Assembly (NCBI GenBank): GCA_036268995.1
Contig: DATATB010000066.1
Span: 1 to 52,218, forward strand
Reading direction: 5' to 3'
Length of the DNA stretch: 52,218 bases
Source of the DNA: DATATB01 sp036268995
GTDB taxonomy: Bacteria; Planctomycetota; Planctomycetia; Pirellulales; PNKZ01
Each line of letters begins with the position of its first letter. The first letter of the stretch is position 1. The notes under the pieces are model-generated. The model saw nothing but the letters and a program-made list of their open reading frames with translations, did no database searches and was not told where the DNA came from. Shown one piece after another: positions 1-8,161 of the stretch. The position numbers and the translations under genes are program-made.

Positions 1-546
1 AAGATAAAATGGGTGCAACGGGAAGCGATTTACTTCTCGTTCATCGGCCGACCACCGGTTATGCATCAGATCCTCCGCATCGGCATCGTCGGGCGAGAGC
101 CCCCAATAACCTCCTTTCAATCGAAGAAAAGCTGTTGAGCATTCGGCTGTGTCGTACACGAGTTGCAGCCAGCCCTCGGCCCCGTCGTAGTTGGAAAGGT
201 TGATCTGAAAACCGCAGTTGCCCCCTGACTCCCGTTTCCGCCTCTGGCTAATGGATTCAAGCACAAGTATTCCGCTTTCGGCCAATTGCTGAAACGTCTC
301 AAGCCAGGACAGGTCACCGTAATAGCGCTCGCAGTAAAGCCCATCGTCATTTTCGTACCATTTCTCTCTTTGCACAGCCGAGTCGTTACGATTCGCCTCA
401 ATGAAGCCCAGCCATGCTTCCGAACTCAGCGGTTCGCTTGGTGAGAAGATCAATTGATGATTGAGCCGAGGAAATTGGCGTGCGGCACTTTCAAATTCAC
501 GCTGCACGTCTTGTAACGTTGATCGAAGCAATTCGTAATCGCCCAT
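1..546 (-). CDS. Unknown protein, cut by the left window edge
   Basis: This minus-strand frame runs without a stop from an ATG at 546 to base 1, so 182 codons are visible and the C-terminus lies outside the window. It starts MGDYELLRSTLQDVQREF and is acidic, soluble and rich in Trp and Tyr, with no signal peptide or membrane segment. I recognise no family. It lies 24 bases upstream of the integrase gene on the same strand-side of tRNA-Asn, so it is probably cargo of the integrated element. The long open frame and balanced composition support a real gene; function is unknown. Confidence 0.6.
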   Translation of the reverse strand, partial: MGDYELLRSTLQDVQREFESAARQFPRLNHQLIFSPSEPLSSEAWLGFIEANRNDSAVQREKWYENDDGLYCERYYGDLSWLETFQQLAESGILVLESISQRRKRESGGNCGFQINLSNYDGAEGWLQLVYDTAECSTAFLRLKGGYWGLSPDDADAEDLMHNRWSADEREVNRFPLHPFYL

Positions 547-570
547 TTGTGCTGCCCTTAGCCAGCCCTT

Positions 571-1755
571 TTACCCGATGGCCGCCATTATGCTTTTCGC
601 CAGGGTGAAGTCCCGTTCAGCATAGACTTGCGTTACGTCCGCCTTTGAGTGTCCCAGTACGACCTGACTGCCTTCAAGACCGTAGTTCTTCCGAATGATC
701 GTGCTTCGGGCATGTCGTAATTGGTTCGGGCTCCACTTTGGAACATTCGCCCTTTTGCAAGCTCTTCGGATCGCATAGCCATAGCTCGCCGTCGTGTATC
801 GATTGCCCGGCTGCTTCTGCGGTGGACGCTTCCGGTTCTTTTTCGGCCGGATAAACCGAGCACGGCTGCGACGAACGACATCGAAGGCTTTCCGGCCATC
901 TTTGGGACTAAAACAGAACTCATCCGGTTTACGGTCGAACCACGCCGTAAGAATAGCCTGCCCCTGCGGGCCGATGTAGATCCGCCTCTGCCGTTCATGA
1001 TGTTCGGTCTTGTGCGACTCGGGCAGATACTCCCAAACTTTGGACGCTCGATCTACATCCTGGGGCCGAAGGAGGCACGCTTCGTTTGGGCGGCACGCCG
1101 TAAACCATTGAAACCAAACCATCCCTTGGAGTGGCGGCGTAAGGAATGGCATCACGGCGACGACATGTTCATAAGATACCGGCCCCACAGGGCGTGACTC
1201 TCGGGCTCGTGTCCGACCGTGCCGAAGGCCGGAAAGCGTCGTCAAAGCCTGATGGACCTGGACAGGAAGGAGTTCCTTGGAGACGGCCCAGCGGAACATC
1301 CTTCGGATGCGGCCGACATGCTGGTTAATTCGCTTCCTTGTGATTCCATTTTCGATCATTCGTTCCCGCACCGCTTCGAGTGCCAAAGGTCCAAAACCCC
1401 GAGCCCGTGTTCGAGCATAAAGGTCGAACAGAGGACGAAAGGCAAGCCGGATGCTGGTTTGCTCACTCGTCGGCTCACCATTCTTGACGTAGTACCCCTT
1501 CGCAAACGTCCAGTAGGCGGCGATCAGGTCAACGATGGTTGGATCGCCACCTGGCAGAAGAGAGGGTGCTCCCTCTCCGACCGGGTAACCGCCGCCACTG
1601 GGAAAGCGTTCGGCAATAATCCTCTGATACCTTTTGTAGCTTTCGGGCGTCCCATACTTGCCGAGATAGTGATCGGTGCCAGCGATCCGAACGACGGCTT
1701 GATCGGTGGCCCGGTGGCGACAATAGGACGGAATCTTACGGGGGCGACCCGGCAT
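571..1755 (-). CDS. Tyrosine recombinase / phage-type integrase
   Basis: A 394-residue site-specific recombinase of the lambda-integrase family, which cuts and rejoins DNA through a tyrosine. The N-terminal part (about 70-175) resembles a core-binding SAM-like domain. The catalytic domain shows Arg222 in 'ACRPNEACLL', Lys249, Arg347 in 'NQLRH', His369 in 'VLGHS' and the nucleophile Tyr378 in 'TQVYAERD'. The His that usually starts the HxxR box is Asn344; I recall this variant from other planctomycete integrases, so it need not mean loss of activity. The gene lies 118 bases from the 3' end of tRNA-Asn, the usual layout for an element inserted into a tRNA gene. Start ATG at 1755. Confidence 0.93.
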   Translation of the reverse strand: MPGRPRKIPSYCRHRATDQAVVRIAGTDHYLGKYGTPESYKRYQRIIAERFPSGGGYPVGEGAPSLLPGGDPTIVDLIAAYWTFAKGYYVKNGEPTSEQTSIRLAFRPLFDLYARTRARGFGPLALEAVRERMIENGITRKRINQHVGRIRRMFRWAVSKELLPVQVHQALTTLSGLRHGRTRARESRPVGPVSYEHVVAVMPFLTPPLQGMVWFQWFTACRPNEACLLRPQDVDRASKVWEYLPESHKTEHHERQRRIYIGPQGQAILTAWFDRKPDEFCFSPKDGRKAFDVVRRSRARFIRPKKNRKRPPQKQPGNRYTTASYGYAIRRACKRANVPKWSPNQLRHARSTIIRKNYGLEGSQVVLGHSKADVTQVYAERDFTLAKSIMAAIG

Positions 1756-1873
1756 GCTGCGGCTCCTTTCGGCCGTTTCTCCGTAGAACTACGGAGGAAC
1801 TCCGACCTCTGAGCCGCCAGCTTCCTGCAAGGAAGGGCATCCCAACTATGGGATTCGGCAGGACTTACGAAAG

Positions 1874-1946
<73 letters not shown>

Positions 1947-2068
1947 AGGTAAGTGCATTATCGTAACGAGGGCCTATTGGACTGACAAGATCGGGAGTTT
2001 CGCAAATCCGATGAGGCCGGCGAGCATGCGGCCAGTTCGGGATTCTCACGAATTCCGCTACCCGGTTC

Positions 2069-3082
2069 TCAGGCGGCGAGATGTCGCGCGGCGGGGTCGA
2101 CGCCGAGCGTCGAGAGCCGGCCGAGGCCGAAGCCGGCGGCGGCCAAGGTGTCGGCCAGTTGCGGCGAGGTGAGCAAGGCGAGCTCGGCGGGGCGGCGGCG
2201 TTCGAGTGGGTCGGCCCAGCCGACGACGGGGCAGGGATGGTCCGCGGGGCGGCGGCCGGGATGCCAGGCGATTTCGGCCACGCGGCAGCCGGCGGCCGAT
2301 TGCAAAAAACTGCCGAGCACCGCCTGATCGATGCAGCCGGCGTGCGCCGTGCCGAAGAAGCGATCGGGAAAGGCAAGGCCGGCGGCCCGCATGCGCCCGC
2401 CAAAGCGGCCGGCGTACCAGTGTTTGACGACCGCCAGGGCCCGCGTGCCCAGTCCCAAGCCCGCGATGCGCGTGCTGGCCCGTAGGCCGCGCTCGGCCGC
2501 CACGCGGACCACGGGAATGGCAAAGCGCTCAAGCAGGCCGGGCAACTGGGCCGCCACGGCCGGCAGCAGCTCGATGTATTGATGTCCGTTGAGTTGCGTG
2601 GGCCGCACGCCGTGGTCGCACAGCAGCGCCACTTGCGCGGCCAGTTCCTGGGCAATGGCCGATTGCCAGCGGCGCGGCGCGACCAGCAGCCGGACAAACA
2701 GCGCGACGATGTTGGGGAAAAAACCGTCGGCATCGAGCAATGCGGCCGGATATTGACTGGTTAGCGGCCGGCCTTGCGTCAGGTTGATGTGTACGCCGAA
2801 ATCGAACGGCAACGCGGGATCGGCCAGCCGCGCGCGCCTTGCACGCGACAGCAACGTGCCTTCCCGGCCGGCCTCGGCCAGCCGGCGGGCTTCGTTGATC
2901 GCCTCGAGCGTCGCGGGAGCGTTGGGCAAGATCGACGCGCTAGTGAGCAGGCCGTCTTCAAAGGCCTGCACGATGCCCGAGTTCACGGCCGCGTTCATGC
3001 CAAAGTCGTCGGCGTGCAGCACGATTCGCTGCTGGGACTGACGCGGCGATGCGGGGCTGCCAGGCATGATTCGAGTAGGCAC
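2069..3082 (-). CDS. ChbG/HpnK (YdjC-like) carbohydrate deacetylase family protein
   Basis: A 337-residue protein of the YdjC/ChbG/HpnK family, metal-dependent deacetylases acting on N-acetylated sugars or sugar-lipid intermediates. Diagnostic motifs are 'HADDFG' at residues 23-28 (metal-binding Asp), 'GVHINLTQG' around His98, and 'LNGHQYIELLP' around His167, corresponding to the family's DGHxH metal site. The start is a GTG at 3082, two bases after the stop of the GT2 gene, with an alternative ATG at 3067; the two genes form an operon. Pairing with a glycosyltransferase suggests modification of a glycolipid, as for HpnK in hopanoid loci, but no hopanoid genes are visible here. Confidence 0.85.
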   Translation of the reverse strand: MPTRIMPGSPASPRQSQQRIVLHADDFGMNAAVNSGIVQAFEDGLLTSASILPNAPATLEAINEARRLAEAGREGTLLSRARRARLADPALPFDFGVHINLTQGRPLTSQYPAALLDADGFFPNIVALFVRLLVAPRRWQSAIAQELAAQVALLCDHGVRPTQLNGHQYIELLPAVAAQLPGLLERFAIPVVRVAAERGLRASTRIAGLGLGTRALAVVKHWYAGRFGGRMRAAGLAFPDRFFGTAHAGCIDQAVLGSFLQSAAGCRVAEIAWHPGRRPADHPCPVVGWADPLERRRPAELALLTSPQLADTLAAAGFGLGRLSTLGVDPAARHLAA

Positions 3083-3084
3083 CG

Positions 3085-3948
3085 TTACGCCACGCGCTTG
3101 TCGCGCTGCGGGACGATCTCGCTGGGGGCCACTTCCATCGTGACAGCGGCCACGGGCAGCCGGCGGGCGTTGCGGCGGAATTGCAATTTCAGCACGTCCA
3201 GCAGCATCGGCAAAGCATGGCGGCTGAGCGACAGCGTCGAGGCGTATTCGTTGACCAGCGAGACGGGAATGCGGCGATAGCGCAGGCCCAGGCGATGCAC
3301 GAGGAACACGACTTCTACGTCGAAGGCGAAGCCGTCGATATGGACCTGCGAAAACACGTCATAAGCGGCCCGGCGGCTAAAAGCTTTCAGCCCGCACTGG
3401 GTGTCGGTGACATCGCGCGAGACGAGCAGCCGAATCACTTCGCGAAACACCCAAGTCGCCGCGCGCCGCGACCAGCGACGCGGCACGTGATCCACCGAGC
3501 CGGTCACGTCGCGGCCGCCGAAGACCACGTCGCAGCCGCCGGAATCGATCAGACGATAGGCGTTTTGCAGGGCCGAAAGATCGTAGGGCAAGTCGGCATC
3601 GGTGAAAGCCACGACGCGGCCGGTCGATTGCAGCACGCCCGAGCGAACGGCGCAGCCCTTGCCGCGCTGGCCGGGCAGCCGCAACGTGGAAAACCGCCGG
3701 CCGAACGGGCGGGCCAGCTCGCAAGTGCGGTCGCGGCTGCCGTCGTCGACAACCAGCACGCGATAATCCAGGCCGCTGGGTTCCAGAAAGTCGCGCACGC
3801 CGTGCAATGTGGCCGGCAGCCGGCCCTCTTCGTTATAGGCCGGGATGATCAGCGTCAGATCGTGGTCGGGCACGGCCGAGCGGCCGGTAGCGTGCAGCCC
3901 TGCGGCATGCTGAGCGTCGAGGCGGGTGGGCCTGCGGCTACTGGGCAT
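3085..3948 (-). CDS. Family 2 glycosyltransferase, dolichyl/polyprenyl-phosphate sugar transferase type
   Basis: A 287-residue GT-A fold glycosyltransferase. It has 'LIIPAYNEE' near the N-terminus, 'VVDDGSRDRT' for nucleotide-sugar binding, 'RGKGCAVRSG' and a 'DAD' metal motif in 'AFTDADLPYD'. The 'TDTQCGLKAF' and 'GFAFDVEVVF' motifs are typical of the Alg5/DPM1-like group that transfers glucose or mannose to a polyprenyl phosphate. I see no C-terminal membrane helices. ATG 3948 was chosen because AAGGA lies just upstream; an in-frame ATG at 3987 is possible. It is first in an operon with the deacetylase. Confidence 0.85.
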   Translation of the reverse strand: MPSSRRPTRLDAQHAAGLHATGRSAVPDHDLTLIIPAYNEEGRLPATLHGVRDFLEPSGLDYRVLVVDDGSRDRTCELARPFGRRFSTLRLPGQRGKGCAVRSGVLQSTGRVVAFTDADLPYDLSALQNAYRLIDSGGCDVVFGGRDVTGSVDHVPRRWSRRAATWVFREVIRLLVSRDVTDTQCGLKAFSRRAAYDVFSQVHIDGFAFDVEVVFLVHRLGLRYRRIPVSLVNEYASTLSLSRHALPMLLDVLKLQFRRNARRLPVAAVTMEVAPSEIVPQRDKRVA

Positions 3949-4251
3949 AAATCCTTGCCTGGGCTGAACGCTGAACATGCGCAGCAACGGATGCGGGGCC
4001 CGCTGCCGGCTTTATTTCGTTTCGGGAGAAACGAGCGGGCGATTCTACTGATTCCCCGGCTTTTGGAAAGACAAGTTGCAGCAGGCGATAGCACAACCGT
4101 AGTGGCAGTGCTGGCATGCGGGGAGGAATTCACTTGAACAGAAGGTCGCAAAGGACGCTAAGAGAAGGAGAAGAAGAATTTCCAAAGGCTTCGGAGGGAA
4201 CTTGCCCATTGGACTTGGCAATTTTTCTTGGCGGCCTTTGCGTCCTTCTGT
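3949..4251. other. Intergenic region with a hairpin repeat
   Basis: This stretch lies between the start of the GT2 gene and the stop of the FIST gene. Its left half would hold the promoter and leader of the minus-strand GT2 operon; I see no convincing promoter. Its right half is the dispersed hairpin element described at 4134-4255. No coding frame here looks real. Confidence 0.6.
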
Positions 4252-4255
4252 TCAA
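4134..4255. repeat. Dispersed hairpin repeat, family A, copy 1
   Basis: Arms at 4134-4162 and 4227-4255 are inverted copies of a 29-base sequence starting TTGAACAGAAGG, differing at 3 positions, around a loop of about 64 bases. The end overlaps the last codons and TGA stop of the FIST gene. A second copy with the same arms and the same mismatch positions lies at 45877-45992. No transposase is present, so it resembles a MITE or REP-like non-autonomous element. Confidence 0.85.
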
Positions 4256-5463
4256 TTGTTTGGTTTCGGCGAGAAGAGCGCCAAGCTGGCAGTGTAGCCG
4301 TGGACAAAGTTTTTGCCGCCGACGGGGCCTAGCTCGCCTTGGGCAAAAAAGCCAGCCAAGGGGAGTGTGTCGCCCAGGGCCTCGGCCACGGCCGTCGCGT
4401 CGTGATGCGGCTGATCGAACAGCCGGCTGCCGCGGCCGTTGCAACTGAACAGCAACGCGCCGGCCGGCGGCGGTCGATCGCTGTCGGCCAGGCTGGCCAG
4501 CATGACACGCAAATCCTCGTCAGCCGTGGCGGCATCGCGCACATGAAATTGCACGGTTTGGCCGGTGCGGAAAAAATCGCCGACGGCGATCGCCCCCGTC
4601 GCGCGATCGGCGCCGATGCAATTGCGCACCAGGAAATCGCCGCGGCCGAATTGTTCCTGATATTCGTTAATCACGCGGCCCACGTGCAGACCTTGCTGCA
4701 CCAGCAACTGGTCTTCTGTCGGCAGCTCGTCGAACAACGCTTGCAGTTGAGCCAGGGCCGGCTTGCCGCCCAGTTCTAGGATGATCTGCCGCTCGGCCTT
4801 GGTCACGACCATCGGCCGCCCGATCGGCCGGCAGCCTTGCGACACCAGCGAGCGAACCTCCAGCGACCCGTGCACGAGCACCGCCACGGCGCCCGAGTCG
4901 AGCCAGCGATCGTTGAGCAACACCCGATTCGTGCCGGGCTCGTGCCCGCCGCTGGCCATGCCGCCCATCACCGGCACGCCGGGCTGATCTTCGCCCAGCC
5001 GCGAGAGCCACACGTCGGCGGGAAAACTGAAGGGCTCGGCCAGGGCGATGACGGCCGAGCCCGCGGGCCACGTCGGCGGCAGGCCTTCCGGCCAGCCAAC
5101 GAACGTGCCACCCTCGGGCGTCCGCTCGAACTCAAGCTCGAGCGGGATCACACTGACGCCCGGCAGATGGGCTAGCCACACGGAAATGGCCGGCCGATCC
5201 TCGACTTCGATTTGCCGGCCGATCACGGTTTCGGCCGTACAGCCCAACAAGTACCGGGCACCGCAGGCTTGATACAGTTCGGCAGCCAGCGGCGCCAAGT
5301 CAGAGCCATACTGATGCGAGACAAAGGCCACGGCCAAATCGGCCGGCGCGTCGAGCGCCGCGGTCGCCTCGCGACAAGCCTCGCGCGCAGCGCGGCGGCC
5401 GTCGGGATCGGTCGACAAGGCGGAAGCAAAACGGAGCGCATCTCGCAACGGTTGAGCGGTCAT
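4252..5463 (-). CDS. FIST domain protein (FIST_N + FIST_C)
   Basis: A 403-residue protein of the FIST family, predicted intracellular small-ligand sensory proteins. The N-terminal domain includes 'DLAVAFVSHQYG' and 'LLGCTAETVIG'. The C-terminal domain ends with the characteristic 'LLFSCNGRGSRLF' and 'GFFAQGELGPVGG' followed by 'FVHGYTAS'. ATG 5463 was preferred because family members begin close to 'LRFASALSTDP'; the longer frame back to 5679 runs through a repeat and looks non-coding. No kinase or cyclase partner is adjacent, so the output is unknown. The stop codon lies inside hairpin repeat A. Confidence 0.88.
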   Translation of the reverse strand: MTAQPLRDALRFASALSTDPDGRRAAREACREATAALDAPADLAVAFVSHQYGSDLAPLAAELYQACGARYLLGCTAETVIGRQIEVEDRPAISVWLAHLPGVSVIPLELEFERTPEGGTFVGWPEGLPPTWPAGSAVIALAEPFSFPADVWLSRLGEDQPGVPVMGGMASGGHEPGTNRVLLNDRWLDSGAVAVLVHGSLEVRSLVSQGCRPIGRPMVVTKAERQIILELGGKPALAQLQALFDELPTEDQLLVQQGLHVGRVINEYQEQFGRGDFLVRNCIGADRATGAIAVGDFFRTGQTVQFHVRDAATADEDLRVMLASLADSDRPPPAGALLFSCNGRGSRLFDQPHHDATAVAEALGDTLPLAGFFAQGELGPVGGKNFVHGYTASLALFSPKPNN

Positions 5464-5608
5464 GGCGGAGCGGGTCACAATCGTCGAAGGTTCAGCGGCG
5501 CCGGAGGCGAGCGCCGAACCATCCGGCACGTCAGCGGCCTGCTCGCTTGTGTGCCTGGTATCTACACCTTTGGCGCAGCGTTGTAAAGCCAACTGTCCCA
5601 GCGCAAAC

Positions 5609-5650
5609 CCTTCTCCCTCCGGGAGAAGGTGGCCGAAGGCCGGATGAGGG
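5609..5650. repeat. Dispersed hairpin of the CTTCTCCC / GGCCGAAGGCC type
   Basis: CCTTCTCCC (5609-5617) is followed by a 3-base loop and GGGAGAAGG (5621-5629). Next comes the small inverted repeat GGCCGAAGGCC (5631-5641) and then GGATGAGGG. This composite resembles a repeat scattered through many planctomycete and other bacterial genomes. It lies between the divergent FIST and GH88 genes, which argues against a coding start upstream of it on either strand. Confidence 0.6.
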
Positions 5651-5721
5651 AGCACTACGGAGACGGCTACGAAGCGCAACCTCCGGCGATGCGCTTGTCA
5701 CGCGCTATCAAACGATTAAAA

Positions 5722-6915
5722 ATGGACCGCGATCGAGAGACGGTCGCACCCCTGCTGCTTTTCAACTGCGAGGATCCGGTGACCACGCATCGTCATCAAC
5801 GGTATTCGGCGGCCTTGGATTTTGCCGGGCGGCAGGTGGCCGCATTGGTCGAGCGCGCGCCCGACTTTTTTCCGATCTACACAGCGGGCGGCAAGTGGGC
5901 GCACGCCGGCGAGCGCTGGACCGATTGGACCGGCGGTTTTCTTACCGGGATGATGTGGGAATTCTTCGAGCACACGGGGCAAGCCCGGTGGCGCGAGCTG
6001 GCCGAGCGTTATTCGCGATTGCTCGAGCCGCGGCAGCACGACCGCGACGTTCACGACCTGGGCTTTATTTTCCTCAACAGTTATCGACCCTGGTTCGAAC
6101 TGACCGGCGACGGGCGATTGCAGGACGTGCTAGTGCAAGCCGGCCGCACGCTGGCCATGCGGTTCATGGAGCGTGGGCAGTATCTGCGATCGTTCGTCGG
6201 TCCTGAGTCGTTGTTCATCGATATCATGATGAACGTGCCGCTGATCTTCTACGCGGCCCGCGTGACGGGCGATGCGGAGCTAGAGCGGATCGGCGTGGCC
6301 CATTGCCGCACGACGCGCGATCGGCTGGTGCGGCCCGACGGCTCGACGGCCCACGAGGGCCGCTTCAATCCGGAGACCGGCGAGTTTCTCGGCGAGACTA
6401 CGCACCAGGGGCTGGGCGCCAAAAGCGCCTGGGCCCGGGGACTGGCCTGGAGCATGTATGGCTTCAGCCAGGTGTACGCGCTCAGCGGGCGAGACGAGTT
6501 CCTGGCGGTGGCGGAGTGCAATGCCGACTATTGGCTCGCGCACTTGCCGGCAGATCACGTCCCCTATTGGGACTTTCACGCCGATTTGCAAAGGCCGCTA
6601 CCCTGGGGTCCGCAAAAGGACAGTTCGGCCGGCGCGATTGCCGCCAGCGCGCTGCTGGACCTCGAGCTGCAAACCGGCGACGACGATCGCGCCGTGATCT
6701 ATCGCACGACTGCCGAAGCGATGCTCGATGCGCTCACGAGCCCCGAGTATCTGGCCATCAACACTCCCGGCTGGGAAGGCATTTTGAAGCACGGGGTCTA
6801 CCACACCGCCAAGAACCTGGGCGTCGACGAATCGGTGATGTGGGGCGATTTCTTTCTGGTCGAAGCACTGACCAAGGCGCTGGGCGAGCGGCGCCGGCAG
6901 CCGGGCGTTGAGTGA
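5722..6915 (+). CDS. GH88-like unsaturated glucuronyl hydrolase family protein
   Basis: A 397-residue (alpha/alpha)6-barrel glycosidase resembling family 88 unsaturated glucuronyl hydrolases, which remove the 4,5-unsaturated uronic acid left by polysaccharide lyases. The two key Asp positions are visible: Asp112 in 'VHDLGFIFLNS' and Asp167 in 'FIDIMMNVPLIFYAA'. 'TDWTGGFLTGMMWEF', 'QGLGAKSAWARGLAWSMYGF' and 'VPYWDFHA' also fit. No signal peptide is seen, so it is probably cytoplasmic. ATG 5722 is the first start after the upstream repeat; ATG 5689 is possible. No polysaccharide lyase or sulfatase is adjacent. Confidence 0.85.
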   Translation: MDRDRETVAPLLLFNCEDPVTTHRHQRYSAALDFAGRQVAALVERAPDFFPIYTAGGKWAHAGERWTDWTGGFLTGMMWEFFEHTGQARWRELAERYSRLLEPRQHDRDVHDLGFIFLNSYRPWFELTGDGRLQDVLVQAGRTLAMRFMERGQYLRSFVGPESLFIDIMMNVPLIFYAARVTGDAELERIGVAHCRTTRDRLVRPDGSTAHEGRFNPETGEFLGETTHQGLGAKSAWARGLAWSMYGFSQVYALSGRDEFLAVAECNADYWLAHLPADHVPYWDFHADLQRPLPWGPQKDSSAGAIAASALLDLELQTGDDDRAVIYRTTAEAMLDALTSPEYLAINTPGWEGILKHGVYHTAKNLGVDESVMWGDFFLVEALTKALGERRRQPGVE

Positions 6916-6956
6916 CGAGCGGCGAGCGCCGAAATGAGCCCACGGACCCCAGCCGA

Positions 6957-6985
6957 GTGGTTCACGCACGCGGTGCGTGAACCAC
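6957..6985. terminator. Perfect 13-bp palindrome, possible bidirectional terminator or repeat
   Basis: GTGGTTCACGCAC (6957-6969) is followed by a 3-base loop and its exact complement (6973-6985). It lies between two convergent gene ends (6915 and 7094), where a shared terminator would be expected. It lacks a T-run, so it may instead be a dispersed palindromic repeat. Confidence 0.5.
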
Positions 6986-7093
6986 CCAAGCTGATCGCCG
7001 GGCCGGCGCCCGCGAAGGAATGGCTCGGAACGTCCCTAGCCATCGCGCAGCTACGAGGGGGGCAGAATAGCATCGCTTTTCCGTCCGTACCGT

Positions 7094-7840
7094 TTACTCG
7101 ACGGCCGTGACGGACAAGAAAATCCGATACGTCCCACCACCGATTTCTGCGTCATCGCGGTACTCGATAACGTGAACACCCGCGTGCCCGGCGAACTTCG
7201 CGTCGAGCAGGGACTTCAGGCTCTTGCTATTGATCGTGATAGTCTTCGGCGTGAACGCGCCGTCGTGGATCCCGATTGGCCGGTCCTCGGCGTGCCCCAG
7301 CAGGCCCTTTAGATCAAACCGGATCTTCGTGCCGGCAATGTCAACAGGATCTTTCGACGCTTGCGCCCCGACACCTTCGATGAAACGGCTGGGCGCCGAC
7401 CCGGTGCCGTCCCACTCCCAGATCGTCGGCGCGATAGTCACGTTGGTATCGCCGCTGATTTGGCCGTCGAAGATGACCATCGGCAGAGAGGGGTATTTAT
7501 CTGCCGGCACCTGAGCCCACGGCTTTGGCGGGAACTCGCTGTGGCTGGCGACGCCGCGGTCGTTGCTTCCAACGGCAATCCGGCCCGGGCGATCACGAGC
7601 GCAGCCAAACGTCGCGCTGCGGTACGGCACAACCTGGGGCGTTTCGCCGTTGGCAGAGGTAGTGACGGTCGTGACGGTAAATATCTCGTCGTCCGGCCCG
7701 TCACGCTCAAGTGCGTCATCTTCAGTCTGCGTATCCGCGACGAATCCGAGAACCGCGACCCGCACCCGCTGCCCCCCATCGCAGCCTGCCCCCTGGGCAA
7801 GCATGGCTGCGATTGTCAAAAGCGACGAAAGAAACCGCAT
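7094..7840 (-). CDS. Unrecognised exported protein
   Basis: A 248-residue protein starting MRFLSSLLTIAAMLAQGAGC, which looks like a signal peptide. The Cys at 20 is not preceded by a good lipobox, so I do not call it a lipoprotein. The rest is rich in Thr, Val and Asp with predicted beta character ('FTVTTVTTSANGE', 'VIEYRDDAEIGGGTYRIFL') and no membrane helix. I recognise no family. It faces the gene at 8162 across an AT-rich gap and stands alone on its strand. Confidence 0.6.
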   Translation of the reverse strand: MRFLSSLLTIAAMLAQGAGCDGGQRVRVAVLGFVADTQTEDDALERDGPDDEIFTVTTVTTSANGETPQVVPYRSATFGCARDRPGRIAVGSNDRGVASHSEFPPKPWAQVPADKYPSLPMVIFDGQISGDTNVTIAPTIWEWDGTGSAPSRFIEGVGAQASKDPVDIAGTKIRFDLKGLLGHAEDRPIGIHDGAFTPKTITINSKSLKSLLDAKFAGHAGVHVIEYRDDAEIGGGTYRIFLSVTAVE

Positions 7841-8161
7841 TGTTCGTCTCCTTTATTCTGTCAGTACGTTGCAAGAACCGGAAGAGCCAACCACGTCACG
7901 GCCGAGTTTGCTGCCCTTGCGATTACACCCGCAGCCAAACGGCAAGCCTCGGCCATGCGAAACTAGCCGCGGGGCGCGGCACGCGATACAGCCGCGGTGA
8001 ACTACGACCGGCCATTGTAGCAAATAATTGCTGAATGCAATGCATTTTTTAAATTTGCAAACATTGATATCAAAAATGCACTTGGACATGCTGGTGCTTG
8101 CGAACCGAGCTACCGCAGGATACGTTTAAAGGCCCAAGCAGTCGCGCAGTAAGGTTGTCGC
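7841..8161. other. Intergenic gap with an AT-rich patch
   Basis: These 321 bases separate divergent genes at 7840 and 8162. Most is GC-rich, but about 8020-8090 is strongly AT-rich with runs of T and A, unlike the rest of the window. It is where promoters for both genes should lie, but I find no clear -35/-10 pair. No RNA gene or convincing small ORF is seen. Confidence 0.5.
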
